Of a stretch of 64,000 nt of DNA, positions 25,606 through 33,714 are shown piece by piece. The notes under the pieces are model-generated. The model made no database searches, had not been told where the DNA came from, and was given only the letters and a program-made list of their open reading frames with translations. The stretch comes from Paenibacillus daejeonensis DSM 15491 (GTDB lineage: Bacteria; Bacillota; Bacilli; Paenibacillales; Paenibacillaceae): NCBI RefSeq assembly GCF_000378385.1, contig NZ_KB899662.1, forward strand, positions 124,001 to 188,000, read 5' to 3'. Position 1 is the stretch's first letter; each line of letters starts with the position of its first letter. Both the position numbers and the translations under genes were made by a program.

Positions 25606-26199
25606 TCAGGTATGGAGACAATACTGAAGAAGTGCTCTCATTTCCAAAAACTGCAGCTGCTCCAATGCTTCACGGGCACGCTCATCCTCCTGCCGCTCGT
25701 ACTGCAGTCGCTCGACAGCATCAACGAACGGGTAGGGGTTCCAGGCGTCGGCGTCCCGCAGCTGCTGCAGTGCACTTCTTACCTCCCCTTGCGGCAGATC
25801 CTCCACTTGCACTTGCTCCCGCAGCCAACGGCTTGCTTCCTGGTGCAGCTCTGTCATTGCCGGATGGCCAGCTGCCTGTCTCATCCAGTACTTGGCATTG
25901 CTGAAATCGCCCTCCATCCGGTGCATGATGCCATGCCAATAGCTGCCCGTCGGATGATGCATATCCTGTGATAACGTATGCGAGCGGTCCAGGCTGTCAT
26001 TCCATAGATGCAGGCCAGATTGGATGGCGAGCACCTTATCGGCATTGCCTGTCTGCGCATTTGTATCATGAATCCGAAGCTCGGCAATCTGCTTGTCGAG
26101 CTCCTCATCCCAGATCCGTCTTGGCTGCAGGGACTGTAGCGGCCTTCTCTCCTCAAGCAGCACCATAATCGATTCGATTTTTGTAGGTTGTTCTGTCAT
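25606..26199 (-). CDS. Protein of unknown function with HRMEGDFSNAKYW motif
   Basis: A 197-residue soluble protein. The frame reaches 26235, but ATG 26199 follows GGGAGGGAG and is preferred. The central segment HHPTGSYWHGIMHRMEGDFSNAKYWMRQAAGHP is strikingly conserved-looking, and I have seen similar motifs in bacterial proteins without a known role. Helices predominate, and Trp, His and Glu could line a pocket. Single gene between two terminators. No function is assigned. Confidence 0.7.
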   Translation of the reverse strand: MTEQPTKIESIMVLLEERRPLQSLQPRRIWDEELDKQIAELRIHDTNAQTGNADKVLAIQSGLHLWNDSLDRSHTLSQDMHHPTGSYWHGIMHRMEGDFSNAKYWMRQAAGHPAMTELHQEASRWLREQVQVEDLPQGEVRSALQQLRDADAWNPYPFVDAVERLQYERQEDERAREALEQLQFLEMRALLQYCLHT

Positions 26200-26299
26200 A
26201 TGTATCTCCCTCCCGAATATTATCCCGATAATCATTCCGTGCCTATTGTACCATTACCCTACACGGTCTGTCGTGTCACAGGTTACCCTTTTCTTCTAT

Positions 26300-26345
26300 A
26301 AAAAAAGGCCATCTCCTCGGTCATTTCACCGAGAAAACAGCCTTC
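26300..26345 (-). terminator. Terminator after the lut operon
   Basis: Minus strand: AAGGC...CTCGGT-GAAATG-ACCGAG...GCC, with an inner 6-bp perfect stem and an outer AGGC/GCCT pair, followed by seven T. Confidence 0.85.
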
Positions 26346-26354
26346 AGCATCGTA

Positions 26355-27149
26355 TTATTTTATAATCACCGCATGCACCTTGCCAGGGCCGTGAATACCA
26401 ATCGTCAGGTCATTCTCGATATCGGCACTCCGACTCGGACCTGTGATCAGATTCAGCGATGCTGGCATGTCAGCAGCATCAGGATACTGCCGCTTGAAGT
26501 GCTCGAAGGCCTCGCCAATTCGCATGACCAGCTGATCCGCATGGAATACCGCCAGCAGCGCATCCGTCAGCAGACTCACGGAGCGTCCCTTGCCGCCGCT
26601 GCTGAAGAGCGCCAGCGAGCTGGTCGAGGAGACGGCGTAATCCGGCCATACGATGCCAAGGCGGCAGGTCTCTGCAGCCCGTAGCAGCCGTTCACGCTGC
26701 TGCCATAATCCCGTCTCGCCGCTAGGCGACAGACCCGGATCGATGGCGTCCGCCCCATCTTCGCGCCATGGAACAATCTCAATTCCCGCCGCCCGTACTG
26801 GCTCGTCGAAGCCAAGCGCAATTAACTGCTCATGCTCCCAACGCGTAATGCGGGTGATGCCATGCTCCTCGCAAATCTGCCGGATATAAGCAGCCACCGC
26901 CGCAGGTGCCTCTGCTTCTTCAACAATCAGCACTTTGCCGCTGAGCGCCGTCCAGTTGGCCATGAATTGCTCGATATGCTCTTCACGCGTCATGGTACGC
27001 TCCCGATAGAAGTCCGGCACCCCCTTGAAGGGGCGCTCAGGCGGGGTCTGACTTGGCGTACGGCGGCCCAGCCGCGAGGCAATATTGTTCATAAAGGCAT
27101 CCCGTCCGGTCATAGTACCGTGCGCCCGTTTGTCTGATGAACCGCTCAT
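26355..27149 (-). CDS. lutC: Lactate utilization protein C (LUD domain)
   Basis: A 264-residue LUD-domain protein, third part of the LutABC iron-sulfur complex that oxidises L-lactate to pyruvate. The LUD region covers about 60-260, with GIVWPDYAVSSTSSLALFSSGGKGRSVSLLTDA near the middle and the ending NLITGPSRSADIENDLTIGIHGPGKVHAVII. The open frame extends to 27203, but ATG 27149 overlaps the lutB stop as ATGA, matching the other junctions of this operon. Confidence 0.95.
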   Translation of the reverse strand: MSGSSDKRAHGTMTGRDAFMNNIASRLGRRTPSQTPPERPFKGVPDFYRERTMTREEHIEQFMANWTALSGKVLIVEEAEAPAAVAAYIRQICEEHGITRITRWEHEQLIALGFDEPVRAAGIEIVPWREDGADAIDPGLSPSGETGLWQQRERLLRAAETCRLGIVWPDYAVSSTSSLALFSSGGKGRSVSLLTDALLAVFHADQLVMRIGEAFEHFKRQYPDAADMPASLNLITGPSRSADIENDLTIGIHGPGKVHAVIIK

Positions 27150-28618
27150 GCCTTGCCCCCCTCCTTTCGCTTGCGTGCCAGTTCCTGCTGCAGCGCGCCC
27201 CATTTGTCGCGGAACGACTGCTTGGGCAGCATCGGCATGAATCGGGACTGGGTCCAGCCGGAGAGTGGCGGCGGTCCCGACTTGATCATGCCTTCCCGAA
27301 CCAGCGGCTTCTGCATATAGTAGGCCGACTTGGTAGCCAGCTTGTAGAGCGTAATATTGCCAAATATCGTCTGATACGATTTGAAGGCCACCCGCTCCGG
27401 CAGCGCAGTCAGCTTCATCTTGACCTTGCGGTGCCGCAGATGAACGAGCATATCATGCAGCGGAATCTTCACGGGACAAGCCTCGTAGCAGGCACCACAC
27501 AGACTGGAGGCGTATGCCAGAGTACCCGCTTCCTTCATATCCTGCTGCAGGAGAGGCGTCAATACGGCCCCGATCGGTCCGCTGTAGACTGAACCGTACG
27601 TATGACCGCCGACATGGCGATATACCGGACAGACATTCAGACAAGCCGCGCAGCGAATGCAATTGAGAACCTCCTGGAAGATCGGGTCGCCGAGCTGCTC
27701 CGATCGGCCATTGTCGAGAATAATGACATGCAATTCTTCCGGGCCGTCCAGATCGCCGCTTGCCTTGGGACCGGTCAGAATGGAGGTATAGGTAGTCAGC
27801 TTTTGGCCTGTGGCGCTACGTGCCAGCAGGTTCAGCACCACCTCCAGATCTTCGAATGTCGGCACCAGCCGCTCCATCCCCATCACAACGACATGTACCT
27901 TGGGTAGTGTGGATACCATACGGCCATTGCCTTCATTGGAGACAAGGGTAATCGACCCCGACTCCGCAACGCCGAAGTTGCAGCCCGTAAGTCCGATGTC
28001 CGCCTCCAGGAAATAGTTGCGCAGCTTCTTACGTGCGTATTCTGCCAGCACCTTGGTCTCCGGCTCGAAGTGCTCGCCCGAGGCATCGGTGAACAGCTTG
28101 GCAATCTGCTGCTTGTTCTTGTGGATCGCCGGAATGATCAGATGCGAGGGCGTCTCACGAGCCAATTGCAGAATGTACTCTCCCAAATCGGTCTCAATGG
28201 CATCGATCCCCTTTTTCTCCAGCTCCTGATTGAGATGGATCTCCTCTGACACCATGGATTTTCCCTTGGCAACCAGCTTCGCCTTATTCCGCTCGGCAAT
28301 ATCCATGAATGTCCGTACCGCATCCTTGCCCTCCTTGGCAAAATAGACATGACCTCCGCCCTTCACCACATTGTCGGCAAACTGGCCCAGGTAGTAGTCC
28401 AGGTTGTCGATGGTATGCGAACGAATGGCTTTGCCGCGCTCCCGCCAGGCCTCCCAATCGCCGAAGGTGTCCATCGCCTGCAGGCGACCACTTTTCAACT
28501 TGTCCGTCGTAAATGCAACGGCCTTGCGCAGAAATTCATCGGAGAGCGCATGTCGGGTCCGCGACTTGAGTCCCGTGCCAATCCGCTCGTCTACCGCTGT
28601 ATTGCCGTGTCCGCTCAT
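27146..28618 (-). CDS. lutB: Lactate utilization protein B (LUD + 4Fe-4S)
   Basis: A 490-residue iron-sulfur subunit. The N-terminal LUD domain (about 60-290, with TGCNFGVAESGSITLVSNEGNGRM) is followed by two 4Fe-4S motifs, CIRCAACLNVCPVYR and CGACYEACPVKIP (about 310-375), and a C-terminal DUF3390-like tail. It carries electrons from lactate oxidation within LutABC. Four-base overlaps with lutA and lutC show tight translational coupling. Confidence 0.96.
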   Translation of the reverse strand: MSGHGNTAVDERIGTGLKSRTRHALSDEFLRKAVAFTTDKLKSGRLQAMDTFGDWEAWRERGKAIRSHTIDNLDYYLGQFADNVVKGGGHVYFAKEGKDAVRTFMDIAERNKAKLVAKGKSMVSEEIHLNQELEKKGIDAIETDLGEYILQLARETPSHLIIPAIHKNKQQIAKLFTDASGEHFEPETKVLAEYARKKLRNYFLEADIGLTGCNFGVAESGSITLVSNEGNGRMVSTLPKVHVVVMGMERLVPTFEDLEVVLNLLARSATGQKLTTYTSILTGPKASGDLDGPEELHVIILDNGRSEQLGDPIFQEVLNCIRCAACLNVCPVYRHVGGHTYGSVYSGPIGAVLTPLLQQDMKEAGTLAYASSLCGACYEACPVKIPLHDMLVHLRHRKVKMKLTALPERVAFKSYQTIFGNITLYKLATKSAYYMQKPLVREGMIKSGPPPLSGWTQSRFMPMLPKQSFRDKWGALQQELARKRKEGGKA

Positions 28619-29346
28619 CGCTTCGTTCTCCCTTCCTCCAGCAGCTGGGCCAGATGCATCACACGCACTGGCTTGCCTTCTTTATTAAGCCTGCCTCCGA
28701 TATTCATCAGACAGCCCATGTCTGTTCCAACCAGCACCTCTGCCCCGGTCTGGCACACATTGCCCGCTTTCTCGCACACCATGGCCTCCGACATATCCGC
28801 CATCTTGATGGCGAAGGTTCCGCCAAAGCCGCAGCAATCTTCGCGCTTGGGCAGCTCGACATAAGACATATCCGCCACGGAGGACAGCAGCTTCATCGGC
28901 TCCTCCTTGACGCCCAGCAGACGCATGGCGTGGCAAGAAGGATGATACGTCACCTTATGCGGGAAGGAAGCCCCCAGATCGCTCACGCCGAGCACGCCAA
29001 CCAGGAATTGCGAGAATTCGTACATCTTGCCGACCAGCGCCTCCGCCTTGGCTGCCCATTCCGGCTCATCACGGAACAGGTACGGGTAGAAATGATGAAC
29101 CATGCCCGTGCAGGAACCGGACGGCGAAACCACATAATCGCTATGCTCAAATGCCCGAATCAGCTGTCGCGAGACCTCCCTGGCTTCATCCTGATAACCA
29201 CTGTTGAAGGCCGGCTGCCCGCAGCAGGTCTGCGCCTCCGGGAAATCTACCTCACAGCCGTAGTCGGTTAGAATCCGGGCAACGCTTTCAACAACCTCCG
29301 GATACAGATTATCGGCCAGACATGTGATGAATAACGATACTTTCAT
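28615..29346 (-). CDS. lutA: Lactate utilization protein A (CCG-domain subunit)
   Basis: A 243-residue protein with two CCG domains, as in glycolate oxidase GlcF and heterodisulfide reductase HdrB: CCGQPAFNSGY near residue 41 and CCGFGGTFAIK near residue 165. It is the first gene of lutABC. The promoter and a likely LutR operator lie directly upstream. Confidence 0.95.
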   Translation of the reverse strand: MKVSLFITCLADNLYPEVVESVARILTDYGCEVDFPEAQTCCGQPAFNSGYQDEAREVSRQLIRAFEHSDYVVSPSGSCTGMVHHFYPYLFRDEPEWAAKAEALVGKMYEFSQFLVGVLGVSDLGASFPHKVTYHPSCHAMRLLGVKEEPMKLLSSVADMSYVELPKREDCCGFGGTFAIKMADMSEAMVCEKAGNVCQTGAEVLVGTDMGCLMNIGGRLNKEGKPVRVMHLAQLLEEGRTKR

Positions 29347-29367
29347 GAGTTTGCACCTCTGCGCTCA

Positions 29368-29410
29368 GATTGAAAACGATATGTTATCAGGTTATCAGAC
29401 ATCTGACAAA
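29368..29410 (-). promoter_or_regulatory. lutABC promoter with candidate LutR operator
   Basis: On the minus strand a TTGTCA box, a 17-base spacer and TAACAT lie upstream of lutA. The -35 overlaps the palindrome TCAGA-TG-TCTGA (29395-29406), a shape like the sites bound by FadR/LldR-type GntR regulators. Binding by the adjacent LutR-like regulator would block the promoter. Confidence 0.55.
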
Positions 29411-29453
29411 AAGAAAAGGGGGAAGCCACAATTTTCTTGTGTCTTCACCCTTT
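29409..29453 (-). terminator. Terminator at the end of lutR
   Basis: GGGTGAAGACACAA / TTGTGGCTTCCCCC with mismatches, followed by TTTTCTTTTT on the minus strand. It overlaps the last codon and stop of lutR and separates it from the lutA promoter. Confidence 0.7.
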
Positions 29454-30155
29454 AATGTAGGCGCGCAGCACTTGCTCGACATGGTCGAGATGGGTGCGCA
29501 TCGCTTGCTCCGCTCCCTGTGCGTCCCGCTTGGCGACTGCATTGTAGATCGCCTGATGCTCGTCCCATAGTCGATGCGATACCTCGGCGTTGCTGTAGAG
29601 CTGCAACCGCCGCGTCTCGCGGATCGCGGTCTCCATCTGTGAAGAGATGGAGTCCAGCAGCCGCACCATGATGCTGTTATGTGTCGCTTCCGCGAGCAGC
29701 TTGTGGAATCGGATATCTGCAGCTTCGCCCTCGGCTTCATCGCCCAGATGAGCCTTCATGCTGGATAGCAGCTCCTCGAACGCTCGCAGATCCGCTTCCG
29801 TATGCTTGACGGCCGCAATGGCACTGTTAGCAATCTCCAGCGCCTTGCGCGCCTCCAGCAGCTCCAGGACAGACTCTCGACCCGGGAGCAGCAAGCCCGG
29901 GAGCTCCAGCTCCTGTGGCGTCAGCTCCCGGACGAAGCAGCCTTCGCCCTGACGGATCTCGATGAGTCCCTTGGCCTTGAGTGCGCTCAAGGCCTCGCGC
30001 ATCGTCGAGCGGCCGACCTGGAACTGCTCGGAGAGCTCTTTGGTTGAGGGCAGCTTGTCACCGCTGCGCCAGCCGCCCTGCTCGATACGCTCCTGCAGCC
30101 GGTCAGCGATTTGCTCGTAGATTTTTTGCGTTTTGATTCTGGCGAATTCTTGCAT
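29445..30155 (-). CDS. lutR: GntR/FadR-family regulator, LutR-like
   Basis: A 236-residue regulator. The winged helix (about 8-75, GGWRSGDKLPSTKELSEQFQVGRSTMREALSALKAKGLI) is followed by an FCD ligand-binding domain (about 95-225). Likely metal-site residues include RFHKLLAEATHN and HRLWDEHQAIYNAVAKRD. The neighbour is lutABC, so a lactate-responsive repressor is the natural reading. It lies 32 bases after the aldolase gene and may be transcribed with it. GGAGG site before the ATG. Confidence 0.9.
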   Translation of the reverse strand: MQEFARIKTQKIYEQIADRLQERIEQGGWRSGDKLPSTKELSEQFQVGRSTMREALSALKAKGLIEIRQGEGCFVRELTPQELELPGLLLPGRESVLELLEARKALEIANSAIAAVKHTEADLRAFEELLSSMKAHLGDEAEGEAADIRFHKLLAEATHNSIMVRLLDSISSQMETAIRETRRLQLYSNAEVSHRLWDEHQAIYNAVAKRDAQGAEQAMRTHLDHVEQVLRAYIKG

Positions 30156-30187
30156 GGCTCGTTCCTCCGTGAGGATGGATCCGCCGA

Positions 30188-31156
30188 TTACGCCTGTCCT
30201 GGCGATACCTCCGGCGTTGTCAGCTTATCGTAGAAGTCAACGACCTTGTCCTTGTCTTCTGAGCCGCGCAGCGCCATCGCCGAACGCGGATGCTCGTCGA
30301 ACATACCGGTAATCATGTAAGGGATAATGTAGCCCCATTCTTCTTTTTCGCGCAATGGCAGCATGTATTGCTCGATCATGTCCAGTACCGGACGGACATT
30401 ATATCTCGGGTTCTTCAGATGGGCGACTAGCAGCTCCGTTGGGCAGTTGCCGGCAGCGCGACCCATGCCATAGACGGAAGCATCCAGCAGTTCTACGCCC
30501 TTATCGACGGATACGAGCGTGTTGGCAAATGCCAGCTGCATGTTGTTGTGCGTGTGCACACCCAAGCGTTTTTTCGGCAGATATTTCTTGAACTTCTCCA
30601 CCAGCAGGTTGAAGTCGCTTGGCGCCAGACTGCCATACGAATCGACAATGTAGACCACGTCTACGACGCTGTCATTGATCTGCTCGAACGCTTCGAGCAG
30701 CTGATGCTCCATGACATTGGACAGTGCCATAATGTTCAGCGTCGTCTCATAACCACGGTCGTGGAACAATTGAACAAGCTCGAGCGCCTTGTCCACGTCT
30801 TGAATGTAGGTGGCGACACGGATCAAGTCCAGCAGACTTTCTTCGCGCGGCAAAATGTCACTCTCGTCTACACGGCCGATATCAACCAGCGCGGACAGCT
30901 TGGTATCCAGCTTCTGCGGGATGACTTTGCGCAGGAAATCGTCGTCCAGGAAACGCCATGGACCCGCTGCGTCAGCACCCTTCAATAGCTTTGGTGAGTT
31001 TTTGTAGCCAATCTCCATATATTCCACACCAGCCTCGTTCAGGCTGTTGTACAGATGCTGAACAAATTCGATGCTGAAGTCCCAGTTGTTGACAAGCCCG
31101 CCGTCACGGATCGTGCAGTCGACGATTTTGTAGTTAGTTGCTGCTTTTGCATTCAT
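30188..31156 (-). CDS. DRE-TIM metallolyase-type aldolase
   Basis: A 322-residue protein of the HMG-CoA lyase / 4-hydroxy-2-oxovalerate aldolase superfamily. The metal and substrate motif DCTIRDGG appears near residue 13 and the metal-binding HTHNN near residue 200, with the active-site strand MEIGYKNSP near 47. Such enzymes cleave or form carbon bonds next to pyruvate. The product would fit a neighbouring pyruvate/lactate pathway, but the true substrate is unknown. It precedes lutR by 32 bases. Confidence 0.85.
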   Translation of the reverse strand: MNAKAATNYKIVDCTIRDGGLVNNWDFSIEFVQHLYNSLNEAGVEYMEIGYKNSPKLLKGADAAGPWRFLDDDFLRKVIPQKLDTKLSALVDIGRVDESDILPREESLLDLIRVATYIQDVDKALELVQLFHDRGYETTLNIMALSNVMEHQLLEAFEQINDSVVDVVYIVDSYGSLAPSDFNLLVEKFKKYLPKKRLGVHTHNNMQLAFANTLVSVDKGVELLDASVYGMGRAAGNCPTELLVAHLKNPRYNVRPVLDMIEQYMLPLREKEEWGYIIPYMITGMFDEHPRSAMALRGSEDKDKVVDFYDKLTTPEVSPGQA

Positions 31157-31201
31157 CGCTTCGTTGCCCCTTTACCTATAAAAATTTCATCATTCTTTTC
31201 A

Positions 31202-31230
31202 TCATACTGTAAAGTGGGCGCGAACGCAAA
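31202..31230 (-). promoter_or_regulatory. Promoter of the aldolase-lutR unit
   Basis: TTGCGT (31225-31230), 17-base spacer and TATGAT (31202-31207) on the minus strand, about 45 bases upstream of the start. Confidence 0.6.
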
Positions 31231-31261
31231 GAGAAGTTGCCCGCCAGACCCCTACAAAATC

Positions 31262-31335
31262 TCCCCACAAAGTGAAGTCTTTTCTTCGAAGCTTAGCCAG
31301 ATACTTTGCGGGGGCCCCGAAAACTTATAAATTCT
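31262..31335. repeat. Dispersed 73-bp repeat, copy B
   Basis: Second copy of the element found in the pheS leader, with about nine differences and one inserted G. Here the end arms pair perfectly: CCCC-G-CAAAGT with ACTTTG-T-GGGG. It lies upstream of the aldolase promoter. Confidence 0.85.
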
Positions 31336-31390
31336 TTCTAAGAACAAAATCATCCTGCGGATGATTCTAAGAGACTCATCCCCTTGCTCT

Positions 31391-31822
31391 AACGACCGAC
31401 AAGCGGGTTGCCGAGCAAATAGAGGAACAAAGGTGCGTTACAGCGACCGACCAGCGGGTTGCCAGTCAAATAGAGGAACAAAGATGCGTTACAGCGACCG
31501 ATCAGCGGGTTGCCAGATCAAATAGAGGAACAAAGGTGCGTTACAGCGGCCGACCAGTGGGTTGCCAGTCAAATAGAGGAACAAAGGTGCGTTACAGCGA
31601 CCGACCAGCAGGTTGCCAGTCAAATAGAGGAACAAAGGTGCGTTACAGCGACCGACCAGCGGGTTGCCAGTCAAATAGAGGAACAAAGGTGCGTTACAGC
31701 GACCGACCAGCGGGTTGCCAGACAAATAGAGGAACAAAGGTGCGTTACAGCGGCCGACCAGCGGGTTGCCGAGCAAATAGAGGAACAAAGGTGCGTTACA
31801 GCGGCCGATCAATTGGTTGGCG
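31391..31822. repeat. 51-bp tandem repeat array, about 8.5 units
   Basis: The word CAAATAGAGG begins at 31416, 31467, 31519, 31570, 31621, 31672, 31723 and 31774: seven intervals of 51 bases except one of 52. The unit also contains GGTGCGTTACAG and CGACCAGCGGGTTGCC. Because 51 is divisible by three, the array is open in several frames on both strands (for example NAPLFLYL repeats), but there is no ribosome site and the 52-base unit breaks the frame. An 8-bp hairpin lies just outside at 31348-31366. Related to 61161-61495. Confidence 0.92.
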
Positions 31823-31868
31823 GACACATCTTATCCACAACATACAAAAATCATAGTTTCCTATCTAA

Positions 31869-31911
31869 CAAAAAATCCGCGCCGCAGCCCGGTAGAGGCT
31901 GTGGCGCGGAT
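31869..31911 (-). terminator. Terminator after the LLM oxidoreductase gene
   Basis: A 15-base stem ATCCGCGCC-n-CAGCC / GGCTG-n-GGCGCGGAT with a 7-base loop and six T on the minus strand. Confidence 0.9.
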
Positions 31912-31931
31912 CGGCAACCGTGGATCGCTTA

Positions 31932-32978
31932 TTATGAATTGTCCTTGGCCAGCATCTCGCGCACCCGCGGTGCCACCTCGGTACCTAGCAGCTCGATCGC
32001 ACGCAGGACTTGCTCATGCGGCATCGTACCTAGCGGCATATGGATCAGGAAGCGCGTTACGCCGACATTGCGGTGCAGGTCGACGATCTTGGACGCCACT
32101 GTCTCAGGATTCCCAACATACAGCGCGCCTTCTCTGCTGCGGGCCGCATCGTACGCTTCACGTGTATACGGAGGCCATCCCCGCTCCCGGCCAATCTGGT
32201 TCATGACCGCCTGCGTCGACGGGAAGAACCGCTCAACCGCCTCCTCGTTCGTATCTGCGAGGAAGCCGTGGGAGTGGGAAGCAACTGACAGCGACGCCGG
32301 ATCATGTCCCGCACGCTCGGCTGCCCGCTTGTACAGCTTCACGAGCGGTGCAAATTGGGCCGGTTGGCCGCCGATAATTGCCAATGCCAGTGGCAGACCC
32401 AGCTGTCCAGCGCGCACGACGGACTCTGGCGTGCCGCCTGAGGCGATCCAGACCGGCAGCGGGCTTTGGACCGGACGCGGATAGACGCCAAGGTTATGGA
32501 TGGCTGGCCGGTGCTTGCTGCCGGGCCAGGTCACCTTCTCCGATTCGCGAAGCCGCAGCAGCAGCTCCAGCTTTTCCTCGAACAGTTCATGATAGTCATT
32601 CAGATCATAACCGAACAACGGAAACGACTCGATGAACGAACCGCGGCCCGCCATAATCTCCGCCCGTCCCTCCGACAGACCGTCGACAGTCGCAAACGCC
32701 TGGAACACGCGCACCGGATCGTCCGAGGAGAGCACCGTTACCGCGCTGCTGAGCCGGATCCGCTTCGTCCGAGTAGCGGCAGCCGCTAATACAAGCGCAG
32801 GGTTGGAGGCTGCATAATCCTCCCGGTGATGCTCACCTACCGCATACACATCCAGTCCCACTTGATCTGCCAGGACAATCTCCTCAACAACCTCCCTCAG
32901 CCGCTGGGCGTGACTCATGACCTCGCCCGTCTGCGGATCAGGTGACGTTTCTACAAAAGTGCTAATACCGATCTCCAC
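31932..32978 (-). CDS. LLM-class flavin-dependent oxidoreductase
   Basis: A 348-residue luciferase-like monooxygenase. Typical features are [12 protein letters not shown] at the start, the [41 protein letters not shown] segment, [18 protein letters not shown] and a C-terminal [24 protein letters not shown]. Such proteins use FMN or F420 to oxidise varied substrates, and the substrate here cannot be told. GTG start with AGGGGGAA before it. Monocistronic, with its own promoter and terminator. Confidence 0.92.
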   Translation of the reverse strand: MEIGISTFVETSPDPQTGEVMSHAQRLREVVEEIVLADQVGLDVYAVGEHHREDYAASNPALVLAAAATRTKRIRLSSAVTVLSSDDPVRVFQAFATVDGLSEGRAEIMAGRGSFIESFPLFGYDLNDYHELFEEKLELLLRLRESEKVTWPGSKHRPAIHNLGVYPRPVQSPLPVWIASGGTPESVVRAGQLGLPLALAIIGGQPAQFAPLVKLYKRAAERAGHDPASLSVASHSHGFLADTNEEAVERFFPSTQAVMNQIGRERGWPPYTREAYDAARSREGALYVGNPETVASKIVDLHRNVGVTRFLIHMPLGTMPHEQVLRAIELLGTEVAPRVREMLAKDNS

Positions 32979-33029
32979 TGAAGTTCCCCCTTACACTTAC
33001 TTTGATTAAGTAGCTATACTCTGTGTATC

Positions 33030-33059
33030 ATTATACAGATTATGAGGAAGGTTTGCCAA
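33030..33059 (-). promoter_or_regulatory. Promoter of the LLM oxidoreductase gene
   Basis: TTGGCA (33054-33059), 18-base spacer and a perfect TATAAT (33030-33035) on the minus strand. Confidence 0.7.
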
Positions 33060-33161
33060 GTCTGTGTCGATCAACTGTGAGTTAAAGTATCAACCACATA
33101 AACCACGCTACCGGAACTTACGAGAGCGTCGATTAATTAGCTGGCTCCAAGGGAGAATGTG

Positions 33162-33345
33162 CTAACGGCCACCAGAGCGCTTAATCGTAAAGAAAATGGA
33201 CGGTTGCAAAGCTAACGGCCACAGACGCACTTATTTGCTCTAAAACTAGACATTTCGGCTGAAAACGCGTCAATAACTGCGCTCCTGTCCGTTAGAATTG
33301 CAAATGGCATGTTTAAGGCCTAATAGGTGCTGTGGTGTCCGTTAC
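33162..33345. repeat. 184-bp fold-back repeat, copy B
   Basis: Same architecture as 17013-17197: CTAACGGCCAC units at 33162 and 33212, mirrored by CCGTTAG ending 33295 and CCGTTAC ending 33345, each pair 50 bases apart. The central AACGCGTCA-n-ATAACTGCGCTC block is shared with copy A. Confidence 0.85.
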
Positions 33346-33646
33346 AGCAAAAAATGAATCCTGAGTGATGCGCGATAACCGATACAGTATATTAATCGAC
33401 CCTCTCGTGGCAATCGTTAGGAAGAGGCGGAACACCTCACAGATGCAGCTTCATCCCTTACATAACCAGCATGTCCCGCCAACGCAACCGTGATGCGCCC
33501 CGACACAGTAAAAAGGACGGTCTACTGACCACCCATCCTTCTACTATACCTACTAACCTATCCCACCGACCGAGACTAGCTTACAAACGTTACAGCCACC
33601 AGTTGGCGGGATGGGCAGCCCAGCTCACATACGCAAAAACTTAACG
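33346..33646. other. Intergenic stretch without recognised features
   Basis: About 300 bases between the fold-back repeat and a terminator. No ribosome site with a plausible frame, RNA gene or known regulatory element was seen. Confidence 0.5.
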
Positions 33647-33680
33647 TAAAACAGCGTCGCCGTCAAAAGACGGCGACGCT
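33647..33680 (-). terminator. Terminator after the lipoprotein gene
   Basis: AGCGTCGCCGTC-TTTT-GACGGCGACGCT, a 12-bp perfect stem followed by GTTTTA on the minus strand. Confidence 0.85.
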
Positions 33681-33714
33681 AGGTTCACTCTGTTACATTG
33701 CAGCTGTCACTACA

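Noticed and set aside
31391-31822. CRISPR array
   Set aside because: The 51-bp units follow one another directly with no unique spacers, and no cas gene is nearby.
31489-32484. Repeat-encoded proteins (NAPLFLYL and RGTKVRYS repeats) on both strands
   Set aside because: No ribosome site, open on both strands because of the 51-base period, and one 52-base unit shifts the frame.
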